From contig JAFGPX010000211.1 in NCBI GenBank assembly GCA_016935975.1, positions 1 through 36,738 on the forward strand: a stretch of 36,738 nucleotides of DNA. The letters are read 5' to 3'. Both the position numbers and the translations under genes were made by a program. This document shows, piece by piece, positions 1-7,496 of the stretch. Source of the DNA: Deltaproteobacteria bacterium. GTDB taxonomy: Bacteria; Myxococcota_A; Polyangia; Fen-1088. Each line of letters starts with the position of its first letter. Within the stretch, counting starts at the first letter, position 1. The notes beneath the pieces are model-generated. The model was not told the origin of the DNA and did no database searches. It worked only from the letters and a program-made list of their open reading frames with translations.

Positions 1-85
1 GTATTCGGCGCTTCGCCGCTCCTTGCATCCGGGCCGAATCCACTCCGAACGGCTCGGTCCGACTTTCACCACGGGCTGCTAGGCG
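1..85. repeat. Left copy of an 85-bp inverted repeat
   Basis: Bases 1-85 are the reverse complement of 36628-36712 with one mismatch (A at 62 against C at 36651), so 84 of 85 positions pair. The unit contains a small palindrome (CGGCG, 3-nt loop, CGCCG) and a second inverted pair, ATTCGGC/GCCGAAT. The left copy begins exactly at the window edge, so its true outer boundary is unknown. It lies upstream of a kinase gene and codes for nothing I recognise. The mismatch suggests two genuine genomic copies rather than one sequence duplicated by assembly. Confidence 0.9.
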
Positions 86-168
86 CCCCCAGCGTCGCGC
101 TTTCTCCTCCCTCTGTCTTCCGCGTCCCTCGCGGTATACACTCGCTCTCCCTAGAGCGGAGTCGGTGC

Positions 169-1470
169 ATGGCTGACGACACAGGAACGGCCCGGAACGA
201 GGTGGGCCGCACCACTGGCGTGACCAAGCGAGAGCGGCGGCCGGGAGCGCCGGCCGCACCGGCCGCAACTCTCGGCGTGGCGGGCGGCTCGCCCAAGGAC
301 CTGCTGGCGCCGGGCACCAAGGTCGGCCGCTACGAGGTCATCCGGCTAGTGGGCGAGGGCGGTATGGGCACGGTGTACGAGGCGCTCGACGCGCGCCTGG
401 AGCGCAGGGTGGCGCTCAAGGTGCTAGGCCCGGCCCTGAAAAGCAAACGCAAGGCTGCCAAGCGCTTCGCCATCGAGGCCCGCGCCGCCGCGCGCCTGGT
501 GCATCCCAACGTCGTCGGCATCTTCGACTTCGATATGGACTGCGTCATCCCGTACATGGCGATGGAGTATCTCGACGGCGAGACTCTGGCGGACGCCCTA
601 TTGCGCGGGCCGCTGGCCTTCAATCGCATGGCCGACGTCATGCTCGCGGTTTGTGCCGGCGTACACGCGGCCCACGAGGCAGGCATCGTTCATCGCGACC
701 TCAAGCCGGGCAACATCTTCCTGTGCACGGACTGGCGGGGCCACGAGACGGCGCGCGTGCTCGACTTCGGCATCTCCAAGGTGGGCGGCGTGTCCAGCAG
801 CGGCTTGACGGAAACCGGCGATATCGTGGGGACCTCGCAGTACCTGTCGCCCGAGCAGGCCGCGGGGCTTCGCCACGTCAACGAGGCGAGCGACCAATAC
901 TCCCTGGGTGTGGTGATGTACGAATGCGTGACGCAGCAGACGCCGCACCAGGGGTTGCCCATCCATACCCTGCTGCGGGAAGTGACCCTGGGCCACCACA
1001 CGCCGGCGCGCGAGCTGCGCTCGGATCTGCCGGCCGCGCTCGAGGCCATCATCGAGCGCGCCATGAGCGTGCGGCCCAAGGACCGCTTTCCCTCGGTGTA
1101 CGAGCTGGGCCGCGCTCTCTTCTCCTTTGCGTCCAGCGAGGGCCAACGGCGGTTCGATGACTACTATCACGCCGGCTTCGCAGCCAGTCGACCCTCCCGC
1201 CCTGGAGCGAGCCGGGCGACGCCGGCCGTCGGTCCCGTGCCGGACGAGGCGGCGACGCTGCGCGGCGAGCCTGGCCGGCCGGCCACCTGGCAAGCGCAGA
1301 CCACCCGAACCTCGGTGCGTAGAATGGGAGGCAGGCGGTTGACGGAATTGGCCGACGGCCCCGCAGCCCCCTCCGATCGGCGATCCCGCAGGGTGCTGCG
1401 CTCGGTCGTTCTCGGGGCGGTGCTCGCCGTCATGGTCTTGGCGGGCTTGCTCCTCGTGCTTCGTCCGTGA
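169..1470 (+). CDS. Serine/threonine protein kinase with C-terminal membrane anchor (kinase 1)
   Basis: This 433-residue Hanks-type kinase should phosphorylate Ser/Thr on cytoplasmic proteins. The kinase domain spans about residues 54-320. It has the glycine loop GEGGMG (62-67), the ATP lysine of VALK (84), a likely helix-C glutamate (103), the catalytic loop HRDLKPGN (175-182), DFG (199-201) and an SPE motif in place of APE (227-229). All catalytic residues are present. A basic, low-complexity N-terminal tail precedes the domain. After it come an Ala/Pro/Arg-rich linker and one membrane helix (about 411-431), with almost nothing beyond it, so this is a tail-anchored kinase without an external sensor domain. 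The ATG is preceded by a GGAG-like site, and a TATACA at 135-140 could be a -10 box, but no good -35 accompanies it. The HAD gene follows on the same strand. The substrate is unknown. Confidence 0.93.
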   Translation: MADDTGTARNEVGRTTGVTKRERRPGAPAAPAATLGVAGGSPKDLLAPGTKVGRYEVIRLVGEGGMGTVYEALDARLERRVALKVLGPALKSKRKAAKRFAIEARAAARLVHPNVVGIFDFDMDCVIPYMAMEYLDGETLADALLRGPLAFNRMADVMLAVCAGVHAAHEAGIVHRDLKPGNIFLCTDWRGHETARVLDFGISKVGGVSSSGLTETGDIVGTSQYLSPEQAAGLRHVNEASDQYSLGVVMYECVTQQTPHQGLPIHTLLREVTLGHHTPARELRSDLPAALEAIIERAMSVRPKDRFPSVYELGRALFSFASSEGQRRFDDYYHAGFAASRPSRPGASRATPAVGPVPDEAATLRGEPGRPATWQAQTTRTSVRRMGGRRLTELADGPAAPSDRRSRRVLRSVVLGAVLAVMVLAGLLLVLRP

Positions 1471-1531
1471 CTCGGCCAGGTGGCGACGCATTTTCTTGCA
1501 TTCCAGGTTCGTGACGGGCACCGTAGCGAGC

Positions 1532-2227
1532 GTGAAACCGACCGTCCTGCTGTTCGACATTGACGGCACGCTGGTAACGACATGCGGCGCTGGTCGACGC
1601 GCGGTTGAACGTGCTTTCGAGCAACGCCACGGGACGAAGGAGGTGCTCTCCTTCTCCTTTGGCGGCATGACCGACAAGGCCATCGTGCGCAACGGGTTGT
1701 TGGGCCTGCAACGCCCGTTTGCGGGTGAAACCGAGCTGCAGGAGGAGATCGAGGCGACGCTCGGCTCCTACTTCGGGGTGCTGGCCGAGGAAGTGGCGCG
1801 CACGCGCATCCGGATTCACGAGGGTATGGAGCGGGCCATGGACATGGCCGAGGCGAGGGAAGATGTCGCGCTCGGGCTCGGCACCGGCAATATGCGCAAG
1901 GGCGCCGAGATCAAGCTGGGCGCGGTTGGCATCTACCATCGCTTCACGTTTGGCGGCTTCGGCGACGACTCGATCGATCGCCCCACGCTGCTGATGATCG
2001 GCGCGCGTCGCGGCGCAGGGGCGCTGGGGGTGCCCATCGAGGATTGTCGCGTCGTCGTGATCGGCGATACGCCCAAGGACGTGGCCGCGGCCAAGGTCAT
2101 CGGCGCGGATTCCATCGCGGTGGCCACCGGCACGCACGATTTGGCCGAGCTCAGGGGCTGCGAGCCGACAGCCGCCTTCGCCACCCTGGCCGACCAGGGC
2201 GCCGAGACCGCGCTGTTCGGCGGCTAG
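1532..2227 (+). CDS. HAD-superfamily hydrolase (phosphoglycolate phosphatase-like)
   Basis: The protein is 231 residues when read from the GTG at 1532. It carries HAD motif I as DIDGT (residues 9-13, nucleophile Asp9), a motif II threonine in GLGTGN, and a C-terminal motif IV in VVIGDTPKDV. A helical cap lies between motifs I and II. The layout fits the COG0546 phosphatase group (phosphoglycolate or pyrophosphate phosphatases), but the substrate cannot be read from sequence. The frame stays open upstream to a TTG at 1496, and a GTG at 1511 is also possible. I chose 1532 because motif I in this family usually begins within ten residues of the start. It follows kinase 1 by about 60 bases on the same strand and ends tail-to-tail with the CDF transporter. 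Confidence 0.88.
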   Translation: MKPTVLLFDIDGTLVTTCGAGRRAVERAFEQRHGTKEVLSFSFGGMTDKAIVRNGLLGLQRPFAGETELQEEIEATLGSYFGVLAEEVARTRIRIHEGMERAMDMAEAREDVALGLGTGNMRKGAEIKLGAVGIYHRFTFGGFGDDSIDRPTLLMIGARRGAGALGVPIEDCRVVVIGDTPKDVAAAKVIGADSIAVATGTHDLAELRGCEPTAAFATLADQGAETALFGG

Positions 2228-2236
2228 CCTACTTGG

Positions 2237-2254
2237 GAATCCGAATCCGAATCC
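2237..2254. repeat. Short tandem repeat, GAATCC three times
   Basis: Three perfect head-to-tail copies of GAATCC lie just after the HAD stop codon, in the 134-base gap between two convergent genes. The rest of the gap (2255-2361) is GC-rich, and I see no hairpin followed by a T-run, gene or other site in it. The repeat may be chance. Confidence 0.6.
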
Positions 2255-2361
2255 TGTCTTCATCGACCGAGGCCGAGTAGGTGTGCAGGGGGCGGGCGGC
2301 GGCCCTTGTAGAACCTTGCCTTCGACGGTGTGCCGGGCCACGGTTGGGCTTTCCGGCTACG

Positions 2362-3801
2362 TTAGGCGTCCGGCTCCGTCTGGGCCATCACGCGGCCTAG
2401 ATTCGGGATGCGATCGCGCAGGGCGCGCTCGATCCTGTCGGTGAAGTCGTGGGCCTCCTTGACGGATGTAGCGCCTGGCAGGACGCAGCGGAAGGACAGC
2501 GAGAATTCGGACCCGCAGCGCCTGACTACTATCGACTGCGGGGTGATGCCGCGTTCCGAGAACTCGGGGATGCGCAGCAGCGCCTCACGAATACTGGCCA
2601 CCTCCTCCGGCCTCGCCGAGTCCGTGGCGCGACCGCGGCCAAGCGGCTCGAAGTGGGCAACGATCCGCGCCAGGCGGGGATAGGATCGGCGGATGTTTTC
2701 GTCGATGTCGCTGGCTAGGCCATGGGCCCGGACGAGCGGAAGCTGCGCCTCCAACTCCAAGTGCAGTTCGAGCACCAAGCCACCTCCCTCTTCGTAGACG
2801 AGTAGGTTATGGGCGGCAGCGCCGTGCGACGCCGCAATCCGACGGGCGGCATCCAGCAGATCTTCCCCCGGATCCTCCGCGGGCTCGACGTGCACCACGA
2901 CATCCGCCGTGGGCAGCTCACGCTTGATCGCTTGTTCCGCATGGGAAGCGATCTCGTGGCTGCGCTCCAGCGAGACGGCCCGGTCCACCACCAAGACCAG
3001 ATCGACGAAGATCTCGGGCCCGCTGCGCCGCACACGAACGTGGCGCGCCTCGCGCACGCCATCGACCCGCACGAGGCGGGCGACACGCACGGCCACGTCG
3101 CCGGGGACGGTATCGAGCAGGTCCGCGATGGCTCTTCTGCCGAGCCGCAAGCTGACCAGCACGACGACCCCGGCAACGCCCAGCGCGGCGACGGCGTCGG
3201 CTTTGGCGAGCCAGGGGAGAGCAAACGCACGTGCGGCCAGAACGCCGCCCAGGCCGAGCAGAACCACAAGTGAGGACCAGATGTCCGTCGAGAAGTGCAG
3301 GGCGTCGGCTTCGAGGGCCTGGCTGCCGTGCTTCTTGGCCACGCGCGAAAGGGCGCGGGAGCGCGAGTAGTCGACGGCCATGGACAAGCCGATCACCAGA
3401 AACGACCAGATATTGGCGTCAACATGCACCTCGGCATGGAAGAAGAGCCGTTCGATGCCCTCTTTGATGATCCAGGCGCAGGTCGCAAGCAAGAGCGCGG
3501 TTTCGAACAGAGCCGAAAGGTTTTCGATCTTGCCGTGCCCGTAGGCGTGCTCCTCGTCCGCGGGGCGGCCGCTCAACCTGACGGCCCATAGCGTGACGAC
3601 GGTCGCGGCCAGGTCCACTCCCGAGTGCAGCGCCTCCGCCAGCATACCCAGGCTGTCTGTCCACAGGCCCACTCCCACCTTGGTTCCGGTCAGGAGGAGG
3701 GCTGCGATGACCGAGACGAGAGCCACACGCTGCTTCTCCACGCTGGCATCTTCGTGGTGGGAAGGATGACGGAGCCGTGAGGATTCCTGGCCGACGACCA
3801 T
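2362..3801 (-). CDS. Cation diffusion facilitator (CDF) transporter with three cytosolic domains
   Basis: This 479-residue protein should export a divalent metal (Zn, Fe, Cd or similar) from the cytoplasm by proton antiport. The membrane part (about 25-222) has the CDF metal sites as HSGVD in helix 2 (His59, Asp63) and HFSTD in helix 5 (His169, Asp173). The conserved AYGHGKIE loop lies between helices 2 and 3. A His/Asp pair in both helices is the pattern usually tied to zinc; FieF has Asp/Asp in helix 2. Behind the membrane part are three successive alpha/beta domains of the CDF dimerisation type (about 232-310, 311-390, 391-479), where most family members have one. The gene starts 33 bases after the ClpA-like gene ends on the same strand, so the two may be co-transcribed. 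ATG at 3801 has a weak ribosome site; GTG at 3741 is an alternative. Confidence 0.92.
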   Translation of the reverse strand: MVVGQESSRLRHPSHHEDASVEKQRVALVSVIAALLLTGTKVGVGLWTDSLGMLAEALHSGVDLAATVVTLWAVRLSGRPADEEHAYGHGKIENLSALFETALLLATCAWIIKEGIERLFFHAEVHVDANIWSFLVIGLSMAVDYSRSRALSRVAKKHGSQALEADALHFSTDIWSSLVVLLGLGGVLAARAFALPWLAKADAVAALGVAGVVVLVSLRLGRRAIADLLDTVPGDVAVRVARLVRVDGVREARHVRVRRSGPEIFVDLVLVVDRAVSLERSHEIASHAEQAIKRELPTADVVVHVEPAEDPGEDLLDAARRIAASHGAAAHNLLVYEEGGGLVLELHLELEAQLPLVRAHGLASDIDENIRRSYPRLARIVAHFEPLGRGRATDSARPEEVASIREALLRIPEFSERGITPQSIVVRRCGSEFSLSFRCVLPGATSVKEAHDFTDRIERALRDRIPNLGRVMAQTEPDA

Positions 3802-3834
3802 CGGGAGAGCGGGATTCTAGCGCAAGGCGGGTTT

Positions 3835-6087
3835 CTAGCGAGTCGGCAGGCCTGCGATGACGAGGGCGCCCGAGCGGTCGCAGCCGATGTGCAAGCGTGC
3901 GCCCCGGTGCAGGCGGCCGGCGACGATCTCGCTGGCCAGCGGTCCCTCGACCAGCCGCTCGAAGGCGCGGCGCAGGGGGCGGGCGCCCAGGCTGCGGTCG
4001 GTTTCCACACGCAGGACCTGGGCCACGACGCTATCGTCGATCTCGAAGCCAATGCCACGCTCGGCCTGCAGGTGCTGGTTGGAATCCCGGGCGATGCGGG
4101 CGACGATGGCGGCCAGCTCCGCTTCCGAGAGCGGGGCGTAACACAGCACCTCGTCGATGCGGTTCCACAGCTCTGGCGGCAAACGCGACCTGGCCAGGGC
4201 GGTGATCGTGTTCGGCGATGGCGTGCGTGCCCTGCGGTAGCATTCGCTGCCCAGGTTGGACGTCATGACCACCGCCGCCGAGGAGAAATCGACAGTGCGA
4301 CCACGGCCGTCGGTCAACCGGCCATCCTCGAGGACCTGCAGGAGGACGAGCAGAACCTCGCGATGGGCCTTTTCCAGCTCGTCGAACAGAACCACGGCCG
4401 CGGGCCGTCGCCGGATGGCTTCGGTCAATTGACCGCCGTCCTCGTGCGCCAGGTAACCCGGGGGCGAGCCAATGAGCCGCGCGACGGCGTGCGGCTCGCT
4501 GTACTCGGAAAGATCGATGCGCACCAGCGCGGATTCCCCGTCGAAGAGCGCCTCGGCGATGGCGCGCGCGGTTTCGGTCTTGCCGACGCCCGTGGGACCT
4601 AGGAGCAAGAAAGAGGCGAGGGGCTTGTGGCCGCGGAAACCGGCGTAGCTGCGGCGAAGCACCGCCGCGATGCGACTGCGGGCCTCGGCATGCCCGACAA
4701 CCCGTTCGGCCAGACGGTCTTCCAGCAAGCGGAAGCGCTCGTCGTCGTCACGCAGGAGTTGGTTGGCGGGAACGCCGGAGGCATCGCCGACCACGGCGGC
4801 GATGTCTTGTGCCGAGATCTCCGTCTGTCCTAGGCGCTTGGCGCGGGCCAGGGCCACCTCGGCGATGGCCAGCGCGCGCCCCGGCTGGGCGCGCTCGCTG
4901 GGGTAGCGAGGGGAGAGTCGCAGGAGCGCGGGGCCGACGTCGGCGGAAAAGCCCAGGTTCGCCCCCGCGGCAAGAGCGTCGAGGCCGGCCTCCGCCATCT
5001 CGAGCAGGGTGGCCGGCTCCGGCGGCACGAGCAGCACGGTTTCGAGTGCGCTGGTCAGATCGGGTGCGACGGTTTCGAGGCGGCGCACATCGGCCGGGGT
5101 CAGGGAGAGAAGGAAGCGCCTGCCCGCATTCACGAGCGAGAGTAGCTGCAAGATGCCGTCGCCGCCCTCCGGTCCCAGCCAGGCGGCCCCATCGAGAACG
5201 ATGGGTACGTCGACCGGGGCACATCGGTGAAAGGCCTGCAACAGGGCCCCGGCCGAGCCGGGGGTGCCCAGATCGCCGGCGGGAAAGAGCGGCGGTTCCA
5301 GGCTAGCGGCAGCGAGAGCCGAAAGCAGCGCCGACCGTCCCGAGCCTGGTTCGCCAACGATGGCGATGGCGCGCGCGGTTCTGGCTTGCAGGAGGTCCAG
5401 CAGGCGGCCGAGCTCGCGCTCGCGGTGCAGAACCGGTACGCGCGGCGGCTCCAAGGGCGCTAGCCGACATTCGTTGCCGCTTGCGGCGTCGGGAGCGGGA
5501 TCGCCGCCACCCGCCGACGACGTGGTACAAGGCGTGTCAGACGAGGCTTCCGCCGAAGCGGGCGGGCGGACGGGGGCACCGGCATCTACCGAAGCGGCGG
5601 CAAGTGGACGGGGGAATCTTCGTTCGAGCGGGGCATCGTGTCCGGTGAGCGCGCGCATCACGATGCCGCGAAGCTTCGCCGGCTCGACACCGGTAAGGCG
5701 CAGGACTTCCGTGGCCGAGCCTCCGGCGCGCAGAAGCGCCAACAAGAGGTGCAGCGAAGTGGTCTGCTCCGCGCCCAAGCGGGCCGCAATCTCGCGGCTG
5801 GCGTCGGCCACGGCGGCTCGGTCCATACCGTGGTCGGGCCGGACCCTCGGGGCCAGAACCTCGATGGTCGTTCCATGAATGCCGCGCTCTCCAAGCAAGC
5901 GGGCGGCCGCGCCACCCACGCGCAGCATGCCGATCAGGATGTCCGAGGTGCTCACCGCGCGGACCATGGTCTCGGCGGCGCGTTGCGCCTCCGCAATGGC
6001 CATCTGGTGATCCGCGCTGGGAGGCGCAGCGCCGTCCTGGATGGACGTGACCGGCAGTGCCAGTTCGGCTTGCAAAGCTGGCGGCAT
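3835..6087 (-). CDS. ClpA-like AAA+ protein with degenerate first ATPase domain
   Basis: Read from the ATG at 6087 this is 750 residues. It holds a Clp N-terminal double repeat (about 10-150), a low-complexity linker (about 170-215), and two AAA+ modules. Module 1 is eroded: its Walker A reads GEPGSGRS (245-252) with Arg for the ATP lysine, and the Walker B position reads IVLDGAAW without the acidic pair. Module 2 is intact, with GPTGVGKT (497-504), VVLFDELEK (565-573), the sensor TSN (609-611), the Arg finger in NRID (642-645) and sensor 2 GARPLRR (701-707). There is no ClpB-type middle domain and no IG(L/F) loop for ClpP docking that I can find, so it is probably a stand-alone unfoldase or remodeller. 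The frame stays open to a TTG at 6147, which would add a signal-peptide-like stretch. I prefer 6087, which sits just below a promoter-like pair at 6096-6123. Confidence 0.88.
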   Translation of the reverse strand: MPPALQAELALPVTSIQDGAAPPSADHQMAIAEAQRAAETMVRAVSTSDILIGMLRVGGAAARLLGERGIHGTTIEVLAPRVRPDHGMDRAAVADASREIAARLGAEQTTSLHLLLALLRAGGSATEVLRLTGVEPAKLRGIVMRALTGHDAPLERRFPRPLAAASVDAGAPVRPPASAEASSDTPCTTSSAGGGDPAPDAASGNECRLAPLEPPRVPVLHRERELGRLLDLLQARTARAIAIVGEPGSGRSALLSALAAASLEPPLFPAGDLGTPGSAGALLQAFHRCAPVDVPIVLDGAAWLGPEGGDGILQLLSLVNAGRRFLLSLTPADVRRLETVAPDLTSALETVLLVPPEPATLLEMAEAGLDALAAGANLGFSADVGPALLRLSPRYPSERAQPGRALAIAEVALARAKRLGQTEISAQDIAAVVGDASGVPANQLLRDDDERFRLLEDRLAERVVGHAEARSRIAAVLRRSYAGFRGHKPLASFLLLGPTGVGKTETARAIAEALFDGESALVRIDLSEYSEPHAVARLIGSPPGYLAHEDGGQLTEAIRRRPAAVVLFDELEKAHREVLLVLLQVLEDGRLTDGRGRTVDFSSAAVVMTSNLGSECYRRARTPSPNTITALARSRLPPELWNRIDEVLCYAPLSEAELAAIVARIARDSNQHLQAERGIGFEIDDSVVAQVLRVETDRSLGARPLRRAFERLVEGPLASEIVAGRLHRGARLHIGCDRSGALVIAGLPTR

Positions 6088-6095
6088 CAAGGACC

Positions 6096-6123
6096 AAGCT
6101 AGCAGGGTGGCCCCAACCGTCAA
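6096..6123 (-). promoter_or_regulatory. Possible sigma-70-type promoter for the ClpA-like gene
   Basis: On the minus strand TTGACG (6123-6118) and TAGCTT (6101-6096) are 16 bases apart. Transcription would begin within a few bases of the ATG at 6087, giving a leaderless or near-leaderless message. This is a reading by eye and the -10 match is only partial. Confidence 0.4.
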
Positions 6124-6194
6124 AAAAGACCCTTCTTCCCGCTCCAAAACCGGCTACAGTAAAGGGCCGGACAACTGGATACACGAGGAGTGCG

Positions 6195-6734
6195 ATGTTG
6201 AAGTTCAATCGTGTCGTGCCGATCGCTCTGGGAATGCTTCTGTTCGCGTCAGGTGCCCAGGCTGCCAAACCAGAGGATGTCTTCAAAGGCAGAATCTTCA
6301 TCACCGAGAAGCGCTTGCCGACGCGGTTTGCTTCTCAGGGCGCGTTCATTAGCGCCGTGCGTCGCTCGGCCATCGACAAGGTGTGGCCCACGGAAGAGAA
6401 AGGCAACGACCACGCCGTTTGGAAACTGGAATACATCGCCTTCTTCGCGCGGCCGCTCAACGACAACGAAATCACCCTCAAGTTCTGGGAGCTCGGAATG
6501 GGTTCGCCGCGTTTCGTGGCCGGGGACGAACAGTACACGCGGGAACGAGGCACTCGCATCTTCTCCGCCGCCATCACGCTGGCCAAGCCGGAGTTCGATA
6601 CCAACAAGCGCTATCGGATGACCATCGAGTCGGGAAGGCGCCTTCTGGCCGAAACCACCTTTTGGCTGCGCGGCAAGGGCCCGAAGTACTCCGGGAAAGT
6701 CGAGTTCACCGACGAGGAAGCCCAACGGAAATAG
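6195..6734 (+). CDS. Exported protein of unknown function
   Basis: The 179-residue product begins with a clear signal peptide: positive start, hydrophobic core, and a cleavage site after AQA near residue 23. The mature part (about 156 residues) is mixed and soluble, rich in Phe, Tyr and charged residues, with no membrane helix, cysteine pattern or domain I recognise. It looks like a compact beta-rich periplasmic or secreted protein. ATG at 6195 is chosen because GAGGAG sits at 6184-6189 and the signal peptide begins there, although the frame is open further upstream inside the divergent ClpA-like gene. The next gene on the strand, 135 bases on, encodes a lipoprotein, so both products belong to the envelope. 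The function is unknown. Confidence 0.8.
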   Translation: MLKFNRVVPIALGMLLFASGAQAAKPEDVFKGRIFITEKRLPTRFASQGAFISAVRRSAIDKVWPTEEKGNDHAVWKLEYIAFFARPLNDNEITLKFWELGMGSPRFVAGDEQYTRERGTRIFSAAITLAKPEFDTNKRYRMTIESGRRLLAETTFWLRGKGPKYSGKVEFTDEEAQRK

Positions 6735-6869
6735 GCTAGCCGCCCCGTCGCGGGACGCGCAAGCCGGCTTCGCCCTTTGTCGATGCCGGGAACCAGCGCA
6801 GCAGCGACGCCGGATGCCCGGCGACACCGACGGACGCAAACCTGGTGCTGGAGCCGCAAAGAGGATGCC

Positions 6870-7475
6870 GTGGAAACCCGCAAGAGAAACCTGATCGCAG
6901 CGTGTCTGGCGATGGTCGCGCTCGCCGGTTGCAGAGGCGGCGGCAACGCAGAGCTGACCAGTCGTCTCAAGGAGGCCAACGACAAGGTCGTGGCTTGCCG
7001 CAACGAGGTCAACGAGCTCAAGAGCCAGAACGCCGATCTCAAACGCAAGCTGGCCGAAGCGATGGCCGACCGGGCTCGTGTGCAGCTCACCGACCCGGAC
7101 ATCCTCAACTTGATCGCCGAGATTCGGAGCAAACGCAGAGGCGCGCAGGAAGATGGCGACCTCGTGCTCGGCAAAGGCGATCTCAATCCCGCAGAGGCCA
7201 GCCGTGTGGTTAGGCGAGGCGCGCAAGCGTTGCAGAAATGCTACGAGCGTGCGCTCAAGAAGAGTACCGCGTTGCAGATGCAGTCGGGTTTGGGCGTCCT
7301 GCTCGAGCTGACGGTCAAGCCGACAGGGGCGGTGCAGAGCATGAACCTGTCGCCGCACGTCGACAACGATCTGACCGAGTGCGTGCGCACCACGGTGGCG
7401 CGCTGGAAATTCCCGCCGTTCGCCGGTGAACCGGTGGTCGTGACCCAGAAGCTGACCCTCACGCCGAAGACGTGA
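6870..7475 (+). CDS. Lipoprotein with coiled coil and AgmX/PglI-type C-terminal domain
   Basis: The 201-residue product has a type II signal peptide ending in the lipobox LAGC, so it should be lipidated and membrane-anchored in the envelope. Next come a predicted coiled coil (about residues 30-75, many Glu/Lys/Arg/Asn heptads) and a charged linker. The C-terminal domain of about 90 residues contains QKCYERAL, a GVLLELTVKPTG stretch, a second cysteine in TECVRTT and the tail RWKFPP. That pattern matches the TonB-like tail shared by AgmX/PglI motility proteins and many other myxobacterial envelope proteins. The two cysteines could form a disulfide. GTG at 6870 is preferred because AAAGAGGA lies just upstream and the signal peptide starts there; a TTG at 6777 opens the same frame. 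It converges with the transglycosylase-like gene. Confidence 0.82.
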   Translation: METRKRNLIAACLAMVALAGCRGGGNAELTSRLKEANDKVVACRNEVNELKSQNADLKRKLAEAMADRARVQLTDPDILNLIAEIRSKRRGAQEDGDLVLGKGDLNPAEASRVVRRGAQALQKCYERALKKSTALQMQSGLGVLLELTVKPTGAVQSMNLSPHVDNDLTECVRTTVARWKFPPFAGEPVVVTQKLTLTPKT

Positions 7476-7496
7476 GCTTCCCCGCCGCCGTGCTCG

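Noticed and set aside
598-1692. A 364-codon minus-strand frame under kinase 1 and the HAD gene
   Set aside because: It lies antisense to two genes with clear motifs and shows only Arg/Ala/His-rich shadow sequence.
3835-6087. Calling the AAA+ protein ClpB or ClpC
   Set aside because: It lacks the ClpB middle domain and the ClpC middle-domain helices, and its first ATPase is not functional-looking.
6735-6869. A terminator at AAGCCGGCTT between the exported protein and the lipoprotein genes
   Set aside because: The palindrome has no loop or T-run, so it does not look like an intrinsic terminator.
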